A stretch of DNA of 5,302 nucleotides, taken from the NCBI GenBank assembly GCA_947253135.1, contig CAMXYS010000105.1, forward strand, positions 1-5,302, read 5' to 3'. The stretch comes from an uncultured Clostridia bacterium. Its GTDB lineage: Bacteria; Bacillota; Clostridia; Saccharofermentanales; Fastidiosipilaceae. Under the pieces are notes generated by a model. That model searched no databases, was not told the DNA's origin, and saw only the letters and a list, made by a program, of their open reading frames with translations. The position numbers and the translations under genes are program-made. Of this stretch, positions 1 through 5,302 are shown piece by piece (position 1 is the first letter of the stretch; the number at the start of each line of letters is the position of its first letter).

Positions 1-45
1 TTATCCAGGACGTCTCGTGGGCTCGGAGATGTGTATAAGAGACAG
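1..45 (+). other. Illumina Nextera adapter remnant (not genomic)
   Basis: Bases 12-26 (GTCTCGTGGGCTCGG) followed by 27-45 (AGATGTGTATAAGAGACAG) are exactly the Nextera read-2 side adapter: the P7-side sequence, then the 19-bp Tn5 mosaic end. Bases 1-11 lie where the i7 index would be, and a 10-nt index at 2-11 preceded by the final T of the P7 oligo would fit; that part is inference. Genomic sequence therefore begins at base 46. Translated in the frame of the following gene, the adapter gives the peptide MGSEMCIRDS, a familiar false N-terminus in public protein sets. It should be trimmed, and no start codon within it should be used. Confidence 0.97.
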
Positions 46-46
46 C

Positions 47-895
47 TCAATTGATTATCTGGTGACAGATGCTCGGAATAATATTTTAGATCGGGATAAA
101 ACAACATATATAAAAGCCGGTGTCAAGAATGAAACTAATGATGAATTAACCTATAGTTTTTTTATGATCAGTAAAAAAACGGGTCAGTCTTTTTTTCTAA
201 ATCGAAACAATCATGGGAATTTATATGAAAAACTATCTCAATTGCCGGTTGGTTCCTATGATCTGAAAGTGCTTGTAGAAGCGCCGGGCAACAAAAAGAT
301 TTCTTCACAAATACCGGTGAGTGTCACTTCGGCAGATTTTAAATTGGATTTTTTTGTAGCCACACCAGCAGTTTTAAAAGACTCCTCCATTAAGCAATTT
401 TACTTAAAGGCAAAAGCAACCACTCAAATAGGGCATGTCTATAGCTTTTACAGCATAGTAGGTGGTCGTTTGGGGCGGTTACTTTATACTAATGAACACG
501 GTAATTTACTGTATACTCCTGATCTGAATGGTTCCCAAGGAGTTAGAGTTTGCGTTGTTAGTGTAAAGGGCGATGAAGTTTACGCCGATCGTTCAATCAA
601 TTACCTTGCTGATCCACCGGTTTTAAGCAAGCTGATTCTGTCTAAAAATTCGGTAAAGTTAAACGCTCGAGAAGCGGTTACTTTAAGAACAACTTCTAAT
701 ATGGAGAGTGGAAAGAATTACACTTTCAGTTATTCTGTACGTGATGGTGGCGGTCGCCTTTATTATTTAACATCCAACCGCGAGGGCTTTTTAGTCTACA
801 ATCCTACGCGCGTTGGCCTTCATACTTTAATTGTTACTTTATCAGATCAAAGACACCGCCAGTCAACCCGCAATATCAGTTTTATGGTGACTTCA
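47..895 (+). repeat. Coding tandem repeats, three ~95-residue beta-sandwich-like units plus the tail of a fourth
   Basis: The units lie at about 74-331, 332-616 and 617-895. They are divergent at DNA level but share a protein pattern: an aromatic strand (YSFFMI, YSFYSI, YTFSYS), a Gly-rich turn, then the signature NNHGNLYE / NEHGNLLY / NREGFLVY, a Gly-led strand (VGSYDLKV, SQGVRVCV, VGLHTLIV) and a closing strand (SSQIPVSVTS, DRSINYLADP, TRNISFMVTS). The first residues of the fragment (SIDYLVTD) match this closing strand, so at least one more unit probably lay upstream. The pattern resembles Y_Y_Y (triple tyrosine motif) or other Ig-like domains of clostridial surface hydrolases. The exact family is a guess; a spacer or wall-binding role is inferred. 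Confidence 0.65.
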
Positions 896-2095
896 GGCCG
901 TCGAGTAATTTATTTGTCGCCTTCCAATCAGCCCGCTAACATGTATAAAGGCATCCCCACTTCAGAAAGAGAGCAAATGGAGCTTGTAGCGAGTCTGGTT
1001 AAGCAAGAATTGACAGGCTTCGATGTAGATGTTATTTTGCCGGATTATGCCGCTGAGGACCGTCTTGGCTGGCGTAAAGTTGGCCCTAACAACGATAATG
1101 CTATACGTGGTAGCGGACGTCCTTCTCTGGCTGCCGACATGAATGCAGATTTTTATTTGGCCATTCACAGCAATGCTCTAGGCCGTACCAATAATGGCGT
1201 AACGGGTCCCTTAGCCCTCTATCATCCGGATAGCCAGTTATCATTTCAGACGGCTTCTGCCTTAGTTAAAAATGCACTTGCTATAGCACCTCTCGGGAGT
1301 ACAACTACAACCTTGCATAATGGCATGGCTGCTTTTGGTGGTTATGGCTACGCAGAAATAAGAGAACCAATGAAGAAAGGGATACCCTCTGTTTTATTTG
1401 AAGTGGAATTCCATGACTATGCAAAGACGGCACAATGGATTGTCAATAACAAGCGGGCGATTGCAAAAAGTATCGCTAAGTCCTTAGTTGAATCATTAGG
1501 ACTTCAGAAAGTTACGCCGGCACCTGTACCCGCACCGAGGCCCAACCCCACAGGTGAAATATTTATACTGGGGGCTCCGACTGCCACCGAGTCGCAAATG
1601 AAGAGTTGGGCTCAGAGTAAACGAGCTGCGGCATGGTTTATACAAGAGATCCCGACCTTTTATAGTCTATCTATTGCAGCGGGAGTGGACCCGAGTGTTA
1701 CCTATGCTCAAGCTGCTCTTGAAACAGGTTACGGGCGTTTTGGAGGTGTGGTTGATGCCAGTTTCCATAATCCTTGTGGTTTAAAAACCAGTCTAGGTGG
1801 TGGAGATTACGACCGTTCTGCGCATACGCGTTTTGATTCTTGGACGACCGGCATTCTTGCGCAGGTGGATCACTTGGCTTTGTATGCCGGTCAAGCAGGA
1901 TACCCGAAGCCAATGAATAAGAGTTCTAATTATGGCGTAGTTACCACCAGGCCGGGATACACCTCGGACCCGCGACATTTCCCCTACCTTTTCGGCACTG
2001 CTAAAACAGTTAAAGCGCTGGGAGCTAAGTGGGCACCGTCTTCTTCCTACGGCAATCGAGTATCCGGTTTTATTAGGGAAATTTGGCGCCATTAG
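47..2095 (+). CDS. Bifunctional murein hydrolase: Ig-like repeats, N-acetylmuramoyl-L-alanine amidase, N-acetylglucosaminidase (5' partial)
   Basis: This is a secreted or surface peptidoglycan hydrolase. The frame is open from the contig edge; the apparent GTG at 17 lies in adapter, so the true N-terminus and any signal peptide are missing and 682 residues remain (residue 1 = codon at 47). Residues 1-283 hold divergent ~95-residue repeats. Residues ~286-488 form an Amidase_3-type domain that would cut the MurNAc-L-Ala bond: IYLSPSNQPANMY (288-300), Glu in SEREQM (307 or 309), AIHSNA with His374, and FEVEFHD with probable catalytic Glu452. The classical first zinc His is absent (see findings). 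A Pro-rich linker (TPAPVPAPRPNP, ~490-501) leads to a glucosaminidase domain (~510-682): YAQAALETGYGRF with catalytic Glu559, then FHNPCGLK, AHTRFDSW, DHLALYAG and DPRHFPYLFG. The last domain runs to a natural stop, so only the 5' end is lost. The next gene starts 11 nt later. Confidence 0.93.
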   Translation, partial: SIDYLVTDARNNILDRDKTTYIKAGVKNETNDELTYSFFMISKKTGQSFFLNRNNHGNLYEKLSQLPVGSYDLKVLVEAPGNKKISSQIPVSVTSADFKLDFFVATPAVLKDSSIKQFYLKAKATTQIGHVYSFYSIVGGRLGRLLYTNEHGNLLYTPDLNGSQGVRVCVVSVKGDEVYADRSINYLADPPVLSKLILSKNSVKLNAREAVTLRTTSNMESGKNYTFSYSVRDGGGRLYYLTSNREGFLVYNPTRVGLHTLIVTLSDQRHRQSTRNISFMVTSGRRVIYLSPSNQPANMYKGIPTSEREQMELVASLVKQELTGFDVDVILPDYAAEDRLGWRKVGPNNDNAIRGSGRPSLAADMNADFYLAIHSNALGRTNNGVTGPLALYHPDSQLSFQTASALVKNALAIAPLGSTTTTLHNGMAAFGGYGYAEIREPMKKGIPSVLFEVEFHDYAKTAQWIVNNKRAIAKSIAKSLVESLGLQKVTPAPVPAPRPNPTGEIFILGAPTATESQMKSWAQSKRAAAWFIQEIPTFYSLSIAAGVDPSVTYAQAALETGYGRFGGVVDASFHNPCGLKTSLGGGDYDRSAHTRFDSWTTGILAQVDHLALYAGQAGYPKPMNKSSNYGVVTTRPGYTSDPRHFPYLFGTAKTVKALGAKWAPSSSYGNRVSGFIREIWRH

Positions 2096-2097
2096 TC

Positions 2098-2101
2098 TAG
2101 G
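2098..2101 (+). promoter_or_regulatory. Weak ribosome binding site for the first glycosyltransferase
   Basis: TAGG lies 5 nt before the ATG at 2107, just after the hydrolase stop codon at 2093-2095. It is a poor Shine-Dalgarno match compared with those of the two downstream genes. Initiation here may therefore depend on ribosomes finishing the upstream gene (translational reinitiation across an 11-nt gap). Confidence 0.4.
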
Positions 2102-2106
2102 TAAAA

Positions 2107-3444
2107 ATGCGTGTTCTTCTAATTAGTAATAATCCACTGTCGACGGTAGAAAATAACGGAAAGACTCTCCTGTCCTATTTTCAAGATTGGGAAGAGGCCA
2201 CTGTTTTTCAGATCTGGTTTCGGCCGGAGCTACCCAATTCAACAGCTTGTCAAGAACCGAACAAAAAAATGTCCTTTTTTCGTCTGACGGATGAAAATGT
2301 TATACGCCGTCAACCGGGGGAGCTGTTTGAACTTTCGCTGCTGGATTTGGCTAATAATTTTTCCGTACCCAGTGAAGAGAGTGTGATCGGATTGAATAAG
2401 CTGTACCGGTCACGGCTTAGCTCCGGCACTTTTTTTCGACTTTTGAGGGAGATTCCTTGGCTTTTCTATCCCTTTTCATCGAAGAATCAAAATCTACTCG
2501 ATGTCTTGTTTTCTTTTAAACCGGATTTGATTTTTTTCTGTGCGGGTGATTCACTCTTCGCTTATCGCATAGTCGAAACATTGCGGAGCAGATTAGAGGT
2601 CCCCTTAGTGATCTATGTGACGGATGACTATATACTGCCCTATAAAAACATTTCTCCTTTAGCAAAATTTAGACGCTTTTTAATTCGCAGATCATTGCTA
2701 AAAATGGCGAGTGAGGCTTCATTATTTTTTACGATTGGTGAAAAAATGCAGCGCACATATAAAGAGCTTTATGGACTAAAAAGTCAAAGTTTAGTCAATA
2801 TAAGCTCAGATCACTTTAGTCAGATAAACTACTTAGAAAAAGTTGCTTCTTCAAGCTATACTTGGCAGCTTGTCTATGCAGGTGGACTTCATTATGATCG
2901 GGATAAAGTACTGCTTATATTAATCGAGGCGATTAATCAATTAAACAATTTGTATAATTGGCAGGTTTTTCATCTTTCTATATATGCGCTGCCACATTTG
3001 CCGGAGGAGTGCCTGGCTGCTTTAAATTCACCGGGATCTACATACAAAGGGCCTGCTTCTGCAGAAGAGTTGATTAAAATTAATCAACAAGCGGATGTGC
3101 TTGTGTTCGTAGAATCAGACCATCCGGCAGCCAAGCGAGCGACAGCTCTTTCTCTATCGACTAAGGTTCCTGAATATCAATCCTATCATCGCGCTATTTT
3201 GTCGATCGGTCCGGATTCTTCAGCTTCGATTGAATACCTTAAACAGTATTCTTTATTTGCGCCTCCTTCAGCAACTGCAGTTTATCAGGTCTTATTAGAA
3301 ATCATTAACAACCCTTCAATTCTGCAAAAATTTGCAGAGATAGCTTATCGAAACTTTACAGAAAGGCACAACCCTAATCGGGTAAAAAATGAATTTAGAC
3401 AAAACTTATGTAATGTAAAGGAGCGCCATATTGGAAGCAGCTAA
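2107..3444 (+). CDS. Divergent GT-B fold glycosyltransferase (GT4-like)
   Basis: This 445-residue protein is probably a cytoplasmic glycosyltransferase that adds one sugar to a lipid-linked polysaccharide intermediate; donor and acceptor cannot be told. It begins with a Rossmann-type strand and loop (MRVLLISNNPLSTVENNGKTL). Further along come FKPDLIFFCAGDS (~137-147), VIYVTDDY with Asp173-Asp174, the start of the C-terminal domain at VYAGGLHYDRDK (~256-267), and ADVLVFVES with Glu336, followed by LSTKVPEYQSYHRAILSIGP (~351-370). The STK-PEY motif is typical of the nucleotide-sugar site in GT4-like enzymes, which often read STKxxEYLAxGKP. Here the GKP is replaced by HRA and the usual E-x7-E motif is not clear, so the protein is divergent. 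No signal peptide or membrane segment is evident. ATG 2107 is chosen because it immediately precedes the first beta strand. The 3' end overlaps the next gene by 14 nt. Confidence 0.82.
   Translation: MRVLLISNNPLSTVENNGKTLLSYFQDWEEATVFQIWFRPELPNSTACQEPNKKMSFFRLTDENVIRRQPGELFELSLLDLANNFSVPSEESVIGLNKLYRSRLSSGTFFRLLREIPWLFYPFSSKNQNLLDVLFSFKPDLIFFCAGDSLFAYRIVETLRSRLEVPLVIYVTDDYILPYKNISPLAKFRRFLIRRSLLKMASEASLFFTIGEKMQRTYKELYGLKSQSLVNISSDHFSQINYLEKVASSSYTWQLVYAGGLHYDRDKVLLILIEAINQLNNLYNWQVFHLSIYALPHLPEECLAALNSPGSTYKGPASAEELIKINQQADVLVFVESDHPAAKRATALSLSTKVPEYQSYHRAILSIGPDSSASIEYLKQYSLFAPPSATAVYQVLLEIINNPSILQKFAEIAYRNFTERHNPNRVKNEFRQNLCNVKERHIGSS
3417..3423 (+). promoter_or_regulatory. Strong ribosome binding site that fixes a TTG start
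   Basis: AAAGGAG lies 7 nt before TTG 3431, within the last codons of the upstream glycosyltransferase gene. An in-frame TAA at 3416-3418 rules out any start further upstream. The next in-frame ATG (3482) would remove the first beta strand (RVLQVVMG). The TTG is therefore the only reasonable start. Confidence 0.88.
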
Positions 3445-4570
3445 AACAACAGGAAAAACCGGACGGGTTTTGCAGGTTGTAATGGGTTTAAATCGGACAG
3501 GTATAGACAATGTTGTTATGAATCTTTATCGCCATATTGACCGTGAGCACTGGCAATTTGATTTTGCTGTCTTCTCCAATGAAGAAGGTGCACATGAAGC
3601 GGAAGCGAAAGGCTTAGGGGCTAAGATATTCCATATCACACCCCGTTCCGTCAATTGGAAAGCTTCGCAAAAAGATTTAGAAACTTTATTTCACGAGACT
3701 AACTATCAGATTGTCCATGCACATCAAGATTGTCTTTCGGCAGATATCTTAAGGAGGGCGAAAGAGGCTAAGGTACCGATCCGAATTGCTCACGCACACA
3801 CCACCCAGTATCCGGTAGGGTGGAGACGCTATTATTATGCAATTGCCAAACATCAAATCCCCTGTACTGCTACGCATTTAATGGCTTGTAGTGAGGCAGC
3901 CGGCCGCTGGATGTTTGGTCAAAGAGCAGCCAAAAAAGGTCGAATTTTTATTCTAAATAATGCAGTTGACACTAAACAATTTGCCTATTCGGCAACACGC
4001 CGATCTCTTAAAAGAAAAGAGACCCGGCTTGAAAAACATTTTGTTCTACTCAATGTAGGCCGCTTGGCCCCCGTGAAAAATCAGGCGTTCCTGTTGGATA
4101 TGATGCCATTTATAATTGCTGAACGGCCCGAATGTGCACTCTTAATAGCGGGAACCGGTGAATTGGAAATTGCTTTAAAGGAGCAATGTAAAAAGTTAAA
4201 CCTGGAAAAAAATGTTTGTTTTTTAGGTGAAGTATCAGTAGAGGATTACTATCAAGCTGCGGATGCAATGCTCATGCCTTCTTTGTTTGAAGGTGTCCCT
4301 TTGGCAGCTATAGAAGCACAAATAGCCGGGTTGCCGGTCTTTCTATCAAGCAACATCAATCCGGATGTTATGTTTACTCCAAGTGCCCACAGCTTGCCAC
4401 TAGAGGCTGGGCCGAAAGCTTGGGCCAAACAGGTACTTGACGCAACAGGCGACCATTCAAGAGCTCGCCGTACTTATGCAGAGGAGGCAAGGGAGCATAA
4501 TTTTGATATAATTGGGCAAGCGAAATTATTATCAAGTTTTTATGATCGTTGTCTGGAATGCAATACTTAA
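3431..4570 (+). CDS. GT4 family glycosyltransferase, EpsF/CapM-like
   Basis: This 379-residue retaining GT-B glycosyltransferase should transfer a sugar from a nucleotide donor to a growing undecaprenyl-linked repeat unit on the inner face of the membrane. The N-terminal acceptor-side domain has RVLQVVMGLNRTGIDNVVMNLYRHID (~12-37), IVHAH (His96, His98) and AHAHTT (His121, His123). The C-terminal donor domain has NVGRLAPVKNQ with Arg211 and Lys216, LLIAGTGELE, and PSLFEGVPLAAIEAQIAGLP, where Glu287 and Glu295 form the E-x7-E motif. Length and overall order match Bacillus EpsF-type enzymes as I remember them, but sugar specificity is unknown. One oddity is that the usual Gly-Gly-x-Glu loop near residue 23 reads TGID. 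The start is TTG (see its ribosome binding site), and the gene overlaps the preceding one by 14 nt, which suggests translational coupling. Confidence 0.92.
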   Translation: MEAAKTTGKTGRVLQVVMGLNRTGIDNVVMNLYRHIDREHWQFDFAVFSNEEGAHEAEAKGLGAKIFHITPRSVNWKASQKDLETLFHETNYQIVHAHQDCLSADILRRAKEAKVPIRIAHAHTTQYPVGWRRYYYAIAKHQIPCTATHLMACSEAAGRWMFGQRAAKKGRIFILNNAVDTKQFAYSATRRSLKRKETRLEKHFVLLNVGRLAPVKNQAFLLDMMPFIIAERPECALLIAGTGELEIALKEQCKKLNLEKNVCFLGEVSVEDYYQAADAMLMPSLFEGVPLAAIEAQIAGLPVFLSSNINPDVMFTPSAHSLPLEAGPKAWAKQVLDATGDHSRARRTYAEEAREHNFDIIGQAKLLSSFYDRCLECNT

Positions 4571-4602
4571 AATGTACCGGACGGCTTTACTTCTGAAGAG
4601 AT

Positions 4603-4608
4603 GAGGAG
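4603..4608 (+). promoter_or_regulatory. Ribosome binding site of the membrane polymerase gene
   Basis: GAGGAG lies 6 nt before ATG 4615. An in-frame TAG at 4609-4611 limits the start to TTG 4612 or ATG 4615, and ATG has the better codon and spacing. The 44-nt gap from the previous stop (4571-4614) shows no clear hairpin terminator or promoter, so the gene is probably cotranscribed with those upstream. Confidence 0.85.
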
Positions 4609-4614
4609 TAGTTG

Positions 4615-5302
4615 ATGGGAAAGCAACGAGGCAATCAGCAGGGGGAATCGCCCCTTGTTCGTATATTCAGTAATGAGACGCCTTTTTTGATTTTATTTAC
4701 CTGCTATACAATATTAAGCTGGTTAGGTCCGGTGACAGATAAAATACGTCCTTTTGTATATCCGTTAACGATCTGGGCCGCTCTTATACTATTGGCACAA
4801 ACACTTCGTTTTAAGCTCTCTTATCTTCGTTTTGTGGCCTTAGGTGTTGGCATGGCTATCTGCTACTCTGCAACGGTTTTCATAAATCGTGACTTCAGTC
4901 CTTTAAGCGAGCAATTACAATCAGTAATCTGGATTTTTATTTTTTCAGTTTTAATTTTTGGTGTGGCTTTTAGACAAGATCGCCTGCGCAAAAACATAAG
5001 CGCCGTCACCGGGGTTTTTGCAATATTAATATTTTTGTGCAGCTTAATTTCATTAGCTACATATTATGCACAAATACAACCCTTTTTGTTGCAGCAGGAT
5101 GGTAGCTATATTTTAGTCGGCTTCTTCAATGGACGCTTATTTGGTATCTATCGTGACCCCAATTATGCAGCGGTTTTGGCTGTTATAGCTTTCGCCCTCG
5201 GACTGCACTATGCTCTATTTGAAAAAAAATCTTGGGTTAAGACGATCTTTTTTAGTTTAAATGCCGTGGTTCAAATTATGTACCTGGCCCTGTCCTATTC
5301 TC
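4615..5302 (+). CDS. O-antigen polymerase/ligase-like membrane protein (Wzy/WaaL type), 3' partial
   Basis: The frame stays open from ATG 4615 to the window edge: 229 residues, no stop. After a polar N-terminus (MGKQRGNQQGES) there are about seven hydrophobic segments (roughly residues 24-40, 47-65, 70-90, 104-119, 129-151, 184-202, 209-228). Just before the sixth is GRLFGIYRDPNYAA (173-186). This matches the Gly-Arg...Gly...Asp-Pro-Asn signature seen in the first large extracytoplasmic region of O-antigen ligase/polymerase family proteins. Such proteins either join lipid-linked repeat units into a long chain (Wzy) or transfer the polymer to a final acceptor. With two glycosyltransferases upstream, polymerase is the likelier role here, but the missing C-terminal half, including the main periplasmic loop, prevents a decision. 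Full members usually have 400 or more residues. Confidence 0.85.
   Translation, partial: MGKQRGNQQGESPLVRIFSNETPFLILFTCYTILSWLGPVTDKIRPFVYPLTIWAALILLAQTLRFKLSYLRFVALGVGMAICYSATVFINRDFSPLSEQLQSVIWIFIFSVLIFGVAFRQDRLRKNISAVTGVFAILIFLCSLISLATYYAQIQPFLLQQDGSYILVGFFNGRLFGIYRDPNYAAVLAVIAFALGLHYALFEKKSWVKTIFFSLNAVVQIMYLALSYS

Noticed and set aside
27..45. Tn5 mosaic end as evidence of a real transposon
   Set aside because: It is directly preceded by the synthetic Nextera P7-side sequence and no transposase gene is present, so it comes from library preparation.
17..46. GTG start codon at 17 for the hydrolase
   Set aside because: It lies entirely within the Nextera adapter; the encoded MGSEMCIRDS peptide is an artefact and no ribosome binding site precedes it.
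962..1168. Minus-strand open frame of 68 residues
   Set aside because: It lies opposite the amidase domain, has no ribosome binding site or recognisable motif, and is best explained as a shadow of the coding strand.
1698..2092. Two overlapping minus-strand open frames (71 and 99 residues)
   Set aside because: Both lie opposite the conserved glucosaminidase domain and overlap each other, and neither has protein-like features.
3751..3757. AAGGAGG, a perfect Shine-Dalgarno sequence inside the EpsF-like gene
   Set aside because: No ATG, GTG or TTG follows at usable spacing; it encodes part of the conserved region between the VHAH and AHAH motifs.
4178..4191. AAAGGAG followed by ATG inside the EpsF-like gene
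   Set aside because: The spacing is only 2 nt and the out-of-frame ATG is followed at once by a TAA stop, so it is a chance match.
4571..4614. Possible terminator or promoter between the EpsF-like gene and the polymerase gene
   Set aside because: The 44-nt gap has no convincing GC-rich hairpin with a T-run and no clear -35/-10 pair; only the ribosome binding site is supported.

Overview
The window is about 5.3 kb of bacterial DNA, probably from a Bacillota (Firmicutes) genome of low to middling GC (roughly 40% by eye). Three things suggest this: a secreted amidase-glucosaminidase murein hydrolase of the type common in Clostridia and their relatives, strong AAAGGAG/GAGGAG ribosome binding sites, and an EpsF-like glycosyltransferase. 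I cannot name a genus. The window opens with 45 bases that are not genomic. They are an Illumina Nextera (Tn5 tagmentation) adapter, so this is the raw end of a short-read contig, most likely from a metagenome or draft assembly.

All genes are on the + strand. (1) 47-2095 is a 5'-truncated cell-wall hydrolase: divergent tandem beta-sandwich-like repeats, then an N-acetylmuramoyl-L-alanine amidase domain, a Pro-rich linker and a C-terminal N-acetylglucosaminidase domain. (2) 2107-3444 is a divergent GT-B fold glycosyltransferase. (3) 3431-4570 is a GT4 glycosyltransferase resembling EpsF/CapM enzymes; it starts at TTG inside the end of the previous gene. (4) 4615-5302 is the first half of a polytopic membrane protein of the O-antigen polymerase/ligase (Wzy/WaaL-like) type, cut by the window end.

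Genes 1-4 are spaced at +11, -14 and +44 nt with no visible terminator between them, so they look like one transcription unit. Two cytoplasmic glycosyltransferases plus a Wzy-like polymerase are the core of a Wzx/Wzy-type capsule or exopolysaccharide locus. The murein hydrolase next to them may remodel peptidoglycan where the polymer is exported or attached, but that link is inference from position. No RNA gene, CRISPR array, insertion sequence or attachment site is visible. I see no convincing new system. The points most worth checking are the adapter-derived false N-terminus, the variant metal-binding motif of the amidase, and the coupling of a bifunctional murein hydrolase to a polysaccharide operon.
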